Assembly (NCBI RefSeq): GCF_000374085.1 | Contig: NZ_KB893444.1 | Location: forward strand, 32,228-96,227 | DNA from: Spirosoma spitsbergense DSM 19989 | GTDB lineage: Bacteria; Bacteroidota; Bacteroidia; Cytophagales; Spirosomataceae | DNA length: 64,000 bases | Direction: 5' to 3' | Part shown: one piece after another, positions 51,967 to 60,136 of the stretch | How positions within the stretch are numbered: position 1 is the stretch's first letter | Layout of the letters: each line of letters opens with the position of its first letter | Position numbers and translations under genes: made by a program | The notes under the pieces: model-generated | What the model saw: only the letters and a program-made list of their open reading frames with translations | Database searches by the model: none | What the model was told of the DNA's origin: nothing

Positions 51967-53625
51967 CTATATTTTCCGTCCCGTATTAATAACATTAACC
52001 CCATTGAAGCGCGTAGTAGCGCTACCGTGCGATACGGCACTGACCTGAGAAGGCTGCCCTTTACCATCGAAGAAACTGCCGAAGGTACGGTAGTCATCCT
52101 GATCGCAAAGCTGGGAGCAGGAGTTCCAGAATTCCTGCGTATTGGACTGATAAGCCACGTCGTCGAGCATTCCGACTAGTTCGCCATTCTTGATTTCGTA
52201 GAACAACTGACCACCAAACTGGAAGTTATACCGTTGCTGGTCGATGGAGTATGAACCCCGCCCAATGATATAGATGCCTTTGTCGACACCCTTGATCATG
52301 TCAAAGACGGAGCGTTTTTCGGAGCCGGGCTGGAGTGATACATTGGGCATGCGCTGGAACTGCACAGAGTCCCAGTTATCGGCGTAGCAGCAACCGTTCG
52401 ATTCTTTTTCTCCCAGAATGGCCGCCTGATCGCGAATGGCCTGATAGTTGACCAGGATACCATCCTTAATTAAATTCCATTGCTTGCAGGGAACTCCTTC
52501 ATCATCGTATCCAACGGCACCCAGTGACCCCACCTGTGTTTTGTCGGCCATGATGTTGACCAGCTTACTGCCGTAGTTGAAATTCTTCGACTTCCACTTG
52601 TCTAGGGTGGCAAAGCTAGTCCCGGCGTAGTTGGCTTCGTAGCCCAGCACCCGGTCCAGTTCGGTGGGGTGACCAACCGACTCGTGGATGGTCAGGCCGA
52701 GATGGTTGGGGTCGAGTACGAGATCGTACTTACCGGGCTGCACGGATTTCGCTGTCAGTTTTTCCTTCGCCTGTTTGGCACCCAGCGCGGCATCTTCCAC
52801 CATATCGTAAGCGTACCGGTAGCCAATCAGGCCGTTGGGCGCTTTTATTTTTTCGGTGTTCAGACCATCCAGGTATTCGTAGCCCATACCCATCGGTGAG
52901 CTGAGGGCATCGCGAGTTTTGAATTTTCCGCTGGCCCGGTCAACGGCCGATATGGTGAACGTGGGCCAGATGCGGTGAACGTCCTGATCGATGTACGAGC
53001 CATCGGTGGAGGCAAAATATTTTTGCTCGTTCACAAAGAAGAGGTTGGACGTAACGAAGGCGGCCCCATTTTTCATGGCTTCGCCGTTGACGTTCATCAG
53101 CAAGTCAATCTTCTCCTGAACGGGAATTTCGAAAGCGTTCTTTTTGATGGGCGTTTTCCAGGTTACTTCCCCTACCCCTTTTTGGGGAGCCAGCTGGACT
53201 GGTTCTTTCTGTAGTTTGGCGTTGGCTTTAGCAATGGCTACGGCCGTATTGGCGCACTTGGCAATGCCATCGGGGGTAACGTCGCTGGTAGCGGCAAACC
53301 CCCAGGTACCGTTGGCAATCACCCGTACACCTACCCCAAAGGATTCGGTGTTGACAATATTCTGTACCTGCTTTTCGCGGGTAAACATGAACTGGTTGAG
53401 ATAGCGGCCAATGCGCACATCGGCGTAGGTGGCTCCTTTACTTTTAGCGGCATTGAGGGCCACATCAGACAGTTGTTTCTTTCCTGCGGTGTCTATGCCC
53501 ATTTCCCCGGTGCTCAGGTCACGCAGGTACTCGGGGGATGCCGAGTAGCCTACAATGGGTACTCCAGCCGTAAGCAGGCTACCAATGCCTAATCCCGACA
53601 ACTGGATAAAATCGCGTCTTTGCAT
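51967..53625 (-). CDS. Tat-exported TldD-like metalloprotease, module 4
   Basis: 552 residues from ATG 53625 (the frame continues to 53694 without signal-like sequence). Signal MQRRDFIQLSGLGIGSLLTA, zinc site HESVGH in LTIHESVGHPTELDRVLGYE, Cys ligand in SQLCDQDDYRTFG. It is the most divergent copy, with altered sequence around GLNTEKIKAPNGLIGYRYAY. It is the first gene of the array in transcription order and the only tldD copy starting with ATG, so its promoter (53626-53743) may drive modules 4 to 2. Confidence 0.92.
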   Translation of the reverse strand: MQRRDFIQLSGLGIGSLLTAGVPIVGYSASPEYLRDLSTGEMGIDTAGKKQLSDVALNAAKSKGATYADVRIGRYLNQFMFTREKQVQNIVNTESFGVGVRVIANGTWGFAATSDVTPDGIAKCANTAVAIAKANAKLQKEPVQLAPQKGVGEVTWKTPIKKNAFEIPVQEKIDLLMNVNGEAMKNGAAFVTSNLFFVNEQKYFASTDGSYIDQDVHRIWPTFTISAVDRASGKFKTRDALSSPMGMGYEYLDGLNTEKIKAPNGLIGYRYAYDMVEDAALGAKQAKEKLTAKSVQPGKYDLVLDPNHLGLTIHESVGHPTELDRVLGYEANYAGTSFATLDKWKSKNFNYGSKLVNIMADKTQVGSLGAVGYDDEGVPCKQWNLIKDGILVNYQAIRDQAAILGEKESNGCCYADNWDSVQFQRMPNVSLQPGSEKRSVFDMIKGVDKGIYIIGRGSYSIDQQRYNFQFGGQLFYEIKNGELVGMLDDVAYQSNTQEFWNSCSQLCDQDDYRTFGSFFDGKGQPSQVSAVSHGSATTRFNGVNVINTGRKI

Positions 53626-53743
53626 GTAGTCAATTTGAATGAGTTGCTGATGAATAATCGGTTGGTTACCGAAGGAAAATACGAAGATGGGCAAAAAAGA
53701 CGAAAGTGCTTATTAAAAGTCTTCATTTTGTGATAAACGGCCG

Positions 53744-53792
53744 ACAGGGAGGGTGTTTTGCCAAATATTATTTGGCAAAACACCCTCCCTGT
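53744..53792. repeat. 49-bp perfect palindrome between divergent genes
   Basis: Bases 53744-53767 and 53769-53792 are exact complements about 53768. The flanking genes diverge, so it cannot be a simple terminator for either. The remainder of the gene-free stretch 53626-53998 should contain both promoters. I saw no other clear element. Confidence 0.93.
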
Positions 53793-53998
53793 GTTATATA
53801 TATCCCGGGTCGCCCCGGCATACCGGTCCAGGATACATATAGCCGCTCCGAAAAAGTCAGGAAGAAATAATTGCTTACTTTAACCGGAGGTACCTGAACA
53901 ATTATGACTCCTGTCTTGTCTCTCCGTAGTAATATCGTTTCGATTTGCTCAACGGTACATGGCTTTTCCCTTTTCGTTAACCAATAACCCCATCATCT

Positions 53999-54691
53999 AT
54001 GCTTCCACATCCGGAAGAACACCTGCGCAGTTCAGATTTCATAACCGACGTGGTCATTGGCATGTCCGATGGCCTAACGGTTCCTTTCGCCCTGGCAGCC
54101 GGTCTGAGCGGGGCTGTAGCTAACTCGTCGCTGATTGTAACGGCGGGCATTGCCGAAATTGTGGCGGGATCTATTGCCATGGGGTTGGGCGGTTACCTGG
54201 CGGGCCGCACCGAAGCTGACCATTACGAAGCCGAACGCCGACGCGAAACGAATGAAGTAGAAACCGTACCGGAGCGCGAAAAAGAAGAGGTACGGGAGGT
54301 ATTTGCTGATATGGGGCTGAGTCCGGCGCTACAGGTTGCCATTGCTGACGAACTGGCTACGGACAAAACCAAGTGGATTGACTTCATGATGAAGTACGAA
54401 CTGAACCTGGAAGAGCCAGATCCGAACCGCGCCACCAAAAGTGCCCTGACCATTGGCGGTTCCTATGTGGTGGGTGGATTTGTACCGCTGATTCCTTATC
54501 TATTGATGAATAGCCCGCATCAGGCTCTGGGCTACTCCTGTGTTATAACCCTGATCTGCCTCTTTATTTTCGGCTATTTCAAAAGTAAAGTGACTGGTCA
54601 GCCTCCGATAAGTGGGGCGTTTAAAGTAATGCTGATTGGTGCCGTAGCTGCGGCTGCTGCATTTGGCATTGCCCGGCTGGTTGGTGGGTGA
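53999..54691 (+). CDS. VIT1/CCC1-family metal transporter
   Basis: A 230-residue membrane protein. VIGMSDGLTVPFALAAGLSG in helix 1 and IVAGSIAMGLGGYLAGRTEADHYEAERRRE in helix 2 plus the cytosolic metal-binding helices (EKEEVREVFADMGLSPALQ) are characteristic. Plant and yeast members move Fe2+/Mn2+ into vacuoles. In bacteria they probably export iron or manganese. Three C-terminal helices follow (GGSYVVGGFVPLIPYLLM and later). A hairpin terminator lies at 54746-54779. Confidence 0.92.
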   Translation: MLPHPEEHLRSSDFITDVVIGMSDGLTVPFALAAGLSGAVANSSLIVTAGIAEIVAGSIAMGLGGYLAGRTEADHYEAERRRETNEVETVPEREKEEVREVFADMGLSPALQVAIADELATDKTKWIDFMMKYELNLEEPDPNRATKSALTIGGSYVVGGFVPLIPYLLMNSPHQALGYSCVITLICLFIFGYFKSKVTGQPPISGAFKVMLIGAVAAAAAFGIARLVGG

Positions 54692-54745
54692 TGATTGAGT
54701 GAAATGAGCTTATGACAGATTTCGCAGCTATCATTTAACTATCCA

Positions 54746-54779
54746 CTGTGCTGTCGGTCAACGATGACGGACAGCACAG
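54746..54779 (+). terminator. Terminator after VIT1-like gene
   Basis: CTGTGCTGTC (54746-54755) pairs with GACAGCACAG (54770-54779). Downstream 54780-54960 shows no gene. Confidence 0.75.
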
Positions 54780-54962
54780 CAGGCTTCATGGGTGGATGGA
54801 AACGGAAAGCAGTTGCCCCTTTATTGCCAGATGTACGTAACATCGTCGGCATATCCAGGAGCACACGCCATATTTAATCTGTAATACTTAGTAGTCTCAA
54901 TAGGAAATAAGCCCTATTTGTTACTACGCAAAAGTATATACTCTGCAAGGATTGACATATAT

Positions 54963-55029
54963 CGGTTTTTCCTTTACTTTTCCGTTCCCTTTCCTTTTCC
55001 TTTCAGTTTGGTTTCCTTTTCCCATCACC
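54963..55029 (+). other. Polypyrimidine tract directly before the gene at 55030
   Basis: Between 54963 and 55029 the + strand is almost all C and T, with repeats such as TTTCCGTTCCCTTTCCTTTT. It belongs to the untranslated leader, not the coding region, because the family start is at 55030 (the open frame from 54952 translates as a run of Phe/Pro). The remainder of the 338-bp gene-free stretch 54692-55029 holds the terminator and probably the promoter. Confidence 0.6.
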
Positions 55030-55848
55030 ATGGAAAAATTCAACAATTCATCCACTCAAAAAGAGATACAGGCTCTGCGTGAGGGTATCAAAAGAAAGTA
55101 CAGGACATATAATCTGCTGAATAGAGACCGCTTTCCAATATTCGCGTATAATACCAACCGGGCAAACTACGAACCCCTGGCGGAATCATTCCGGGAAGAG
55201 TTCTACGTGATTCGGGGATTCGATACGTCTGACAGAGACATTCACATTCCCAGCACGAATACCCTGGCACAGCTTTTTTGCGATGAGGACTATTTACCCG
55301 GTAAAAAAATTCTGAATACCTGCCAGGCTTACGCAGATGAATTGTCGTCGGAGACGGGTATTGTCGATACGCTGACTGCAAGCCCGCGGGTAGTAACAGT
55401 ACCCGTAAAGACGGTAAGCCTACTTCTGGCCGGTATTGTGCTCGTGGCTCTACTATTTGTTTATATCATCAGTAAACCTGCGCTCGGTAATGCACCACCA
55501 GCAAGCGGGTTACTCCTTAACCGGCCTTCAAATGGACGGGTCGTTCCAATGGAGTTGCTGGCCGTCGGTACTGTGCTGAATGCCCAAACCGTGTGGGTTG
55601 TTATCCGGCCCAAAGGGTCGAACCAATACTTTGTGCAGCCGCCCATGAAAGTAGGCGATGACCACACGTGGCGGGGTGTCATCTATGTCGGTAGTGTCAA
55701 TATGGCCAATGTTGGTGTAGCGTTTCAGGTACGTGCCTTCGTCAATCCTGTTGCTACACTGAAAGAGGGCGACTTACTCCATTCGTGGCCTCAGGCCGAA
55801 CTCGCTACGGGTATTGTGGAGGTAATCAGAGGGGCACAAACGGAGTAG
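55030..55848 (+). CDS. Single-pass membrane protein of unknown function, copy A
   Basis: I cannot assign a known family. 272 residues: an N-terminal soluble region (~1-115) with EIQALREGIKRKYRTYNLLN, YNTNRANYEPLAESFREEFY, and HIPSTNTLAQLFCDEDYLPG then KKILNTCQAYA, which looks helical and recalls small adaptor-like domains of Bacteroidota signalling proteins. A membrane helix follows (~135-155, VSLLLAGIVLVALLFVYII), then a predicted beta-rich part (~165-265) opening SGLLLNRPSNGRVVP and containing LNAQTVWVVIRPKGSNQYFV, presumably outside the membrane. The next gene is a paralogue. Confidence 0.75.
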   Translation: MEKFNNSSTQKEIQALREGIKRKYRTYNLLNRDRFPIFAYNTNRANYEPLAESFREEFYVIRGFDTSDRDIHIPSTNTLAQLFCDEDYLPGKKILNTCQAYADELSSETGIVDTLTASPRVVTVPVKTVSLLLAGIVLVALLFVYIISKPALGNAPPASGLLLNRPSNGRVVPMELLAVGTVLNAQTVWVVIRPKGSNQYFVQPPMKVGDDHTWRGVIYVGSVNMANVGVAFQVRAFVNPVATLKEGDLLHSWPQAELATGIVEVIRGAQTE

Positions 55849-55911
55849 TATCTAGTTCGTTAATTCTACGAATTTGAAACCAGGGTACTGGCATAACGCA
55901 AATACGACCTT

Positions 55912-56748
55912 ATGGAAAAAGCAGATAATCCCGCCATTGACGTAGAGATGAGAACCCTGCGTGAGGGTATCAAAAACAAATACGGAGATTATCATCGGCA
56001 GGATGAAAAACGATTCCCAAACCTGGAGTACAACACAAATCGGGTTAACTACGAACCCCTGCGTGCCTCTTTTGAAGAGGAATTTTATGTGGTCAGAAAA
56101 CTCGACAGAGCAAAAAATACCATCCATATTCCCAGTACAAAAACCTTTGCCGCCATTTTTTGTGACGAGCATTACGTACCTGGAAAAAAAATTCTGAACA
56201 CCTGCCGCTCCTACGCAGAAGGTGCCTCGCAGATTGTTGTCGAAGAGGGCACGTCCGCAACCGGGCAGGTAAATACGACTACAGCATCAAAGAAGACCGG
56301 CAGCATAATACGTATCGCGGTTATTATACTGTTAGTGGGCCTTGTCAGCTATCTGGTAATCAATCAGCTATACTCTACCCCACCCGCCAGTGGGTTAGTT
56401 ATACGCCGGCCACAAAAAAAACAGTTTGTTACCCGTAAATCGTTTATTGAGGGCAGTGTGTTGAATGCCAATACCGTATGGGTTGTTGTCAAACCGCAGA
56501 AAAAGGACGAATACTATTTTCAGGCACCCATTAAAGTAAAAAGCGATGGCACCTGGATGGGAGAAATCTACGTGGGTTCTGCCAGCAAAGGAAGTGATGG
56601 TCTCGTCTTTGAGGTAAGGGCTTTTGTCAGACCCGTCGGAGCACCTGAATCGATGGAAGTACTCGAAAGCACCGTACCTACTTCCTGGCCTGAAGCGGAG
56701 CTATCCTCTACCATTGTAGAGGTTGTCAGAGGACCGAAAAAAAAGTAA
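55912..56748 (+). CDS. Single-pass membrane protein of unknown function, copy B
   Basis: 278 residues with the same plan as copy A: REGIKNKYGDYHRQDEKRFP and YNTNRVNYEPLRASFEEEFY, HIPSTKTFAAIFCDEHYVPG then KKILNTCRSYA, membrane helix at ~130-148 (IIRIAVIILLVGLVSYLVI), and an outer beta-rich part SGLVIRRPQKKQFVT and LNANTVWVVVKPQKKDEYYF. The genes are 63 bp apart and likely arose by tandem duplication. Both halves are conserved, so signalling across the membrane is a reasonable guess but unproven. Confidence 0.75.
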   Translation: MEKADNPAIDVEMRTLREGIKNKYGDYHRQDEKRFPNLEYNTNRVNYEPLRASFEEEFYVVRKLDRAKNTIHIPSTKTFAAIFCDEHYVPGKKILNTCRSYAEGASQIVVEEGTSATGQVNTTTASKKTGSIIRIAVIILLVGLVSYLVINQLYSTPPASGLVIRRPQKKQFVTRKSFIEGSVLNANTVWVVVKPQKKDEYYFQAPIKVKSDGTWMGEIYVGSASKGSDGLVFEVRAFVRPVGAPESMEVLESTVPTSWPEAELSSTIVEVVRGPKKK

Positions 56749-56769
56749 ACATCAAGGGAAGAGTATCCT

Positions 56770-57951
56770 CTAATTCCGTAACTGGGCAAACCATTTCAAC
56801 GACTGAGTGGCAAACAGTACTTCTGTCGGCAAATGAAATCCATTCTTCAACGCCACCAGACTAAGCCTGGATGAGCCACGCTGCCGCAGGGCATTGTAGG
56901 TTTGTTGCGTGGTCAGGAACGGAATGATCTCATCCTGCTCACTATGAATCAGCTGCGTTGGCGTTTGGGTCGTCCAATTCGTCAGGTCATTATCATTGAG
57001 GGCTTGCCGGAAAGGAGAGGATAGATCCTTGACATCTGCCCGGAACTGGTCGGTACAGATTTTATCAAAACTAACGTTCATCGTGCGGGTATTATTCAGC
57101 GACTTACTTATTTGCTCCGCGTAGGGAGATTTGAAATAGTAGCTAATGGGCTTTTGCAACCCATAAATCTGGTTATAACAGAGCGTTTCCCAAACGTAAA
57201 TGTAGTTGGCAACGCCACCCTGCGTCGTTTTCTGGGTGAGGTAGCTGAAAAAATCGGACATGGCGTAAGGCCCGGCCCCGCAACTTGACCCCACCAGATG
57301 TAACTGCCTGGCATACTTTTCCTCCAGCATTTTCTGCGCCGATAAGGTAGCATAGCCTCCTTCCGAATAGCCCGCCATAAATACCTGCTCACTCCATACG
57401 ATGCCCTTTTTAGCTAAAAACTCCTTCGTTGCCAGCAGCATATCCACCGTTGCCTGCGCCAGTGCCTGGTGGTACTCGTACTCATGCGGGATTTGTTCAG
57501 ACGCACCGTATCCTACGTAGTCGGGGCAGGCAACGATATAACCGTTCGTGGCAAAGTACAAAGGGTAAGAAAGCGCTGGTGACGAAAAGGTAGCCCCTGA
57601 TGGGGCTTCGGCACTGGAAAATGCCGTTGGGTGCTGGTAACTCAGCAAGGGATAAGGGCGTTCTGCGGCTGCAAGTTGACTGGGAACGTACACGATACCG
57701 GAAGCCGTAACGGGTGTACCATCGGCAAGAACAGTTCGATACGAAATCCGGTGCACACTAACCTCGTAATCAGCTGGCTTATAAATCAGCGAATCATTCG
57801 TACTGACTATTTTCTTCAGGGTAGCATTCGGGTAAAAAATAAGTTGACCAGCACTGAGCAGGGTGGGTAAAGCGGCAACATCACCGGGAGTACAACCTGG
57901 CAAAAAAAAAGATAAGCAACTGGATAAAAGGTAAAGTATCCGTTTACGCAT
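56770..57951 (-). CDS. Lipoprotein alpha/beta hydrolase
   Basis: 393 residues. The signal MRKRILYLLSSCLSFFLPGC ends in a lipobox cysteine. A secretory-lipase/S9-like hydrolase follows: GTPVTASGIVYVPSQ, YPLLSYQHPTAFSSAEAP, nucleophile S196 in MAGYSEGGYATLS, acid and histidine in LIHSEQDEIIPFL and LKNGFHLPTEV. The substrate is unknown, perhaps esters or lipids. It converges on the copy B gene, 21 bp apart. Confidence 0.87.
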   Translation of the reverse strand: MRKRILYLLSSCLSFFLPGCTPGDVAALPTLLSAGQLIFYPNATLKKIVSTNDSLIYKPADYEVSVHRISYRTVLADGTPVTASGIVYVPSQLAAAERPYPLLSYQHPTAFSSAEAPSGATFSSPALSYPLYFATNGYIVACPDYVGYGASEQIPHEYEYHQALAQATVDMLLATKEFLAKKGIVWSEQVFMAGYSEGGYATLSAQKMLEEKYARQLHLVGSSCGAGPYAMSDFFSYLTQKTTQGGVANYIYVWETLCYNQIYGLQKPISYYFKSPYAEQISKSLNNTRTMNVSFDKICTDQFRADVKDLSSPFRQALNDNDLTNWTTQTPTQLIHSEQDEIIPFLTTQQTYNALRQRGSSRLSLVALKNGFHLPTEVLFATQSLKWFAQLRN

Positions 57952-58016
57952 TCGTGTAAGTTACAGTGGACCTTATAAAGAAAATGCAATTTATAAAATG
58001 TCCGGCAATAGCTGTA

Positions 58017-58042
58017 CCGTGGCAAGAAAGAACTAGCCACGG
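58017..58042 (-). terminator. Hairpin after the ATP-grasp gene
   Basis: CCGTGGC (58017-58023) and GCCACGG (58036-58042) pair 34 bp beyond the stop codon of the ATP-grasp gene. Confidence 0.55.
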
Positions 58043-58075
58043 CACAACAAATCAGTGGTAAAATGATATGATTAC

Positions 58076-59149
58076 TTATTTCTTACCCTTTTTCGGCTTA
58101 GCTTCATCCACGGCTACTTTTTTTGCTTTCCCGGCTTTCGGCTCTTTGATTACCTCAGTCGAAACGCTGGTTTTTGCTCCGGCGGTCGTGGGTGCTACCG
58201 GGTTTCCGGTTACGCCCCCCCGCACGAATGTACCCCAGGTTAGATTATTTTTTCCAGCCTGTGCTTTTTCAGCCCGGTCGATAGCCATTGTCGCGGCTGC
58301 TTCCACCACCCAATCGAAGTTGGCCTGCCCTACGGAATAAATGTCAGCATCGGGGGCAGGGTTACAGAAGTCGATGGCAATGGGGATACCATCCCGCACG
58401 GCAAACTCAACCGTATTGAAGTCATAACCAAGACCCTGATTCAGTTTCAGGATATAGTCGGTCATGGTAGCCATGAGCTTCTTGCCCGCATCGCCGGTCG
58501 TTTTCATTTCGGCTGCGTAGCGCAGGTGAAACGGATTACGCGGTTCGTAAGGCATGATGCGCACGTTGTTGCCCCCAATACAGTAGCACCGGAAATAGTC
58601 CGTAAAATCAATGGCTTCCTGATAAAGCATCACCAACTGCCCCGTTTCGTCGTAGGCACTAAACATCTGATCAGGGTTGTCTACTTTATAAACGCTCTTC
58701 CAGCCACCACCGGCGTGGGGTTTCATGAACGCCGGGAAGCCAATATGGTTGAATATACCGTCCCAGTCCATGTTGTTCAGGTTACGAAACGAGTTGTGGT
58801 TCGTATCGTCGGGCCGGTGTTTGGATGGCAAAAGAATCGTTTTGGGCACCGGAACACCTAACTGAACGGCGAGGGCATTATTGAAAAACTTTTCATCAGC
58901 CGCCCACCAGAAAGGGTTGTTCACTACCGCCGTTCCGGTCAGGGCTGCGTTTTTGAGGAATGCCTTATAGAAGGGGACATCCTGCGAGATGCGGTCGATA
59001 ATTACGGCGTAGTCTGTCGGAACGCTCTGCTCAACCTGGTCAATGCTGACAAATTCAGCGGGAAACGTACTTTGTTTTTCGTTGACCCGGTCAACGAAGG
59101 CCTGCGGGAAGGTGTTTTCCTGGCCGAAAAGAATACCGATTTTTTTCAT
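58076..59149 (-). CDS. ATP-grasp ligase with Lys-rich tail
   Basis: 357 residues. A RimK/D-Ala ligase-like fold: IGILFGQENTFPQAFVDRVN, IDRISQDVPFYKAFLKNAAL, GFPAFMKPHAGGGWKSVYKV (ATP-grasp lysine and Gly-loop), MLYQEAIDFTDYFRCYCIGG and VEFAVRDGIPIAIDFCNPAP (Mg-binding E and N). The C-terminal ~50 residues are rich in Lys/Ala/Thr (KAKKVAVDEAKPKKGKK), unlike the catalytic core. ATP-grasp enzymes join a carboxylate to an amine or thiol. The substrates here are unknown. The neighbouring esterase gene is co-oriented, 72 bp upstream. Confidence 0.86.
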   Translation of the reverse strand: MKKIGILFGQENTFPQAFVDRVNEKQSTFPAEFVSIDQVEQSVPTDYAVIIDRISQDVPFYKAFLKNAALTGTAVVNNPFWWAADEKFFNNALAVQLGVPVPKTILLPSKHRPDDTNHNSFRNLNNMDWDGIFNHIGFPAFMKPHAGGGWKSVYKVDNPDQMFSAYDETGQLVMLYQEAIDFTDYFRCYCIGGNNVRIMPYEPRNPFHLRYAAEMKTTGDAGKKLMATMTDYILKLNQGLGYDFNTVEFAVRDGIPIAIDFCNPAPDADIYSVGQANFDWVVEAAATMAIDRAEKAQAGKNNLTWGTFVRGGVTGNPVAPTTAGAKTSVSTEVIKEPKAGKAKKVAVDEAKPKKGKK

Positions 59150-59221
59150 ATTTATGCGTTATAGTAGTAGCTACTCGTATAACAACGTTTTGAGGTGATG
59201 TTCTTAATCAGCCTACATACC

Positions 59222-59926
59222 TTAAATCCGGCTAAAATACCTCGGCAGTTGCTCTTTCCAGATTGGCCAGTCGTGAACGCCCCAGAGCGACACATCAAGC
59301 TGGTGACGGATGCCTTTTCTGTTTAGCAGAGCCGACATCTGGTAGTTGGCATCCTTACAGATGTCATATTCCGTGGTGCCCAGTATAATATTCATGCGGT
59401 GAAACTCGTCGTTGTGGGCGTTGGGCAGGTAGTCGGGCGGATTATTGAAATACACATTCTCGTCGTAGTACCCGTTTAGAAAGGGCTTGATGTCATACGC
59501 CCCGCTCAACAACATCAGATGCCCGACCTGTTCGGGATGCTTGAACGAAAAGTTTAGGGCATGATACCCCCCAAACGAAACCCCGCACATGCCTATTTTT
59601 TGCACATTACATTCGCGCTGAATGCCCGGAACGAGTTCTTCGTGCAGAAAGCGGTCGTACAGAACGTGGTTCCAGACGCGGGTGCCGGGGTGGAGGTGCT
59701 TGCCGTACCAGCTATCCAGGTCGATACTGGAAATGCAGTACAATTTAATCCGGCCCGTTTCCACAAACCAGCGGACGGCTTCCGTCAGGCCGAAGTCCTT
59801 ATACTCATGATAATGCCCCATCGAGGTAGGAAACATTACCACGGGATAGCCCCAGTTGCCGTAAACCAACATGTCCATGTCGCGACCAAGGTGGTGCGAA
59901 TACCATCGGCGATACTCTTCCTGCAC
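59222..59926 (-). CDS. Esterase-family alpha/beta hydrolase
   Basis: 234 residues, no signal peptide. Esterase (Pfam esterase-like) features: YGNWGYPVVMFPTSMGHYHE, nucleophile S117 in IGMCGVSFGGYHALNFSFKH, acid/histidine region ILGTTEYDICKDANYQMS and WGVHDWPIWKEQLPRYF. The start is taken as GTG 59926 because no ATG is in frame. ATP-grasp plus esterase neighbours suggest a shared small peptide or ester product (inference). Confidence 0.85.
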   Translation of the reverse strand: MQEEYRRWYSHHLGRDMDMLVYGNWGYPVVMFPTSMGHYHEYKDFGLTEAVRWFVETGRIKLYCISSIDLDSWYGKHLHPGTRVWNHVLYDRFLHEELVPGIQRECNVQKIGMCGVSFGGYHALNFSFKHPEQVGHLMLLSGAYDIKPFLNGYYDENVYFNNPPDYLPNAHNDEFHRMNIILGTTEYDICKDANYQMSALLNRKGIRHQLDVSLWGVHDWPIWKEQLPRYFSRI

Positions 59927-60136
59927 GATTGTGTCTGGTTGATGAATTTTGCGTCGAAATTAGACCAAATAGCTGGCACCGACAAAAAATAAGTCTTTTG
60001 TCGTTTGTTGTTTTTAGTCTACCATAACCACCAAAACACTGAAAATCAATAGATTGTCGACAAAAACCGACATTTATAGTATCGTGCTACTGGTCCGACA
60101 GGTACCCTCTTTATCGAAAAAGTCCCTACTTTGTGG

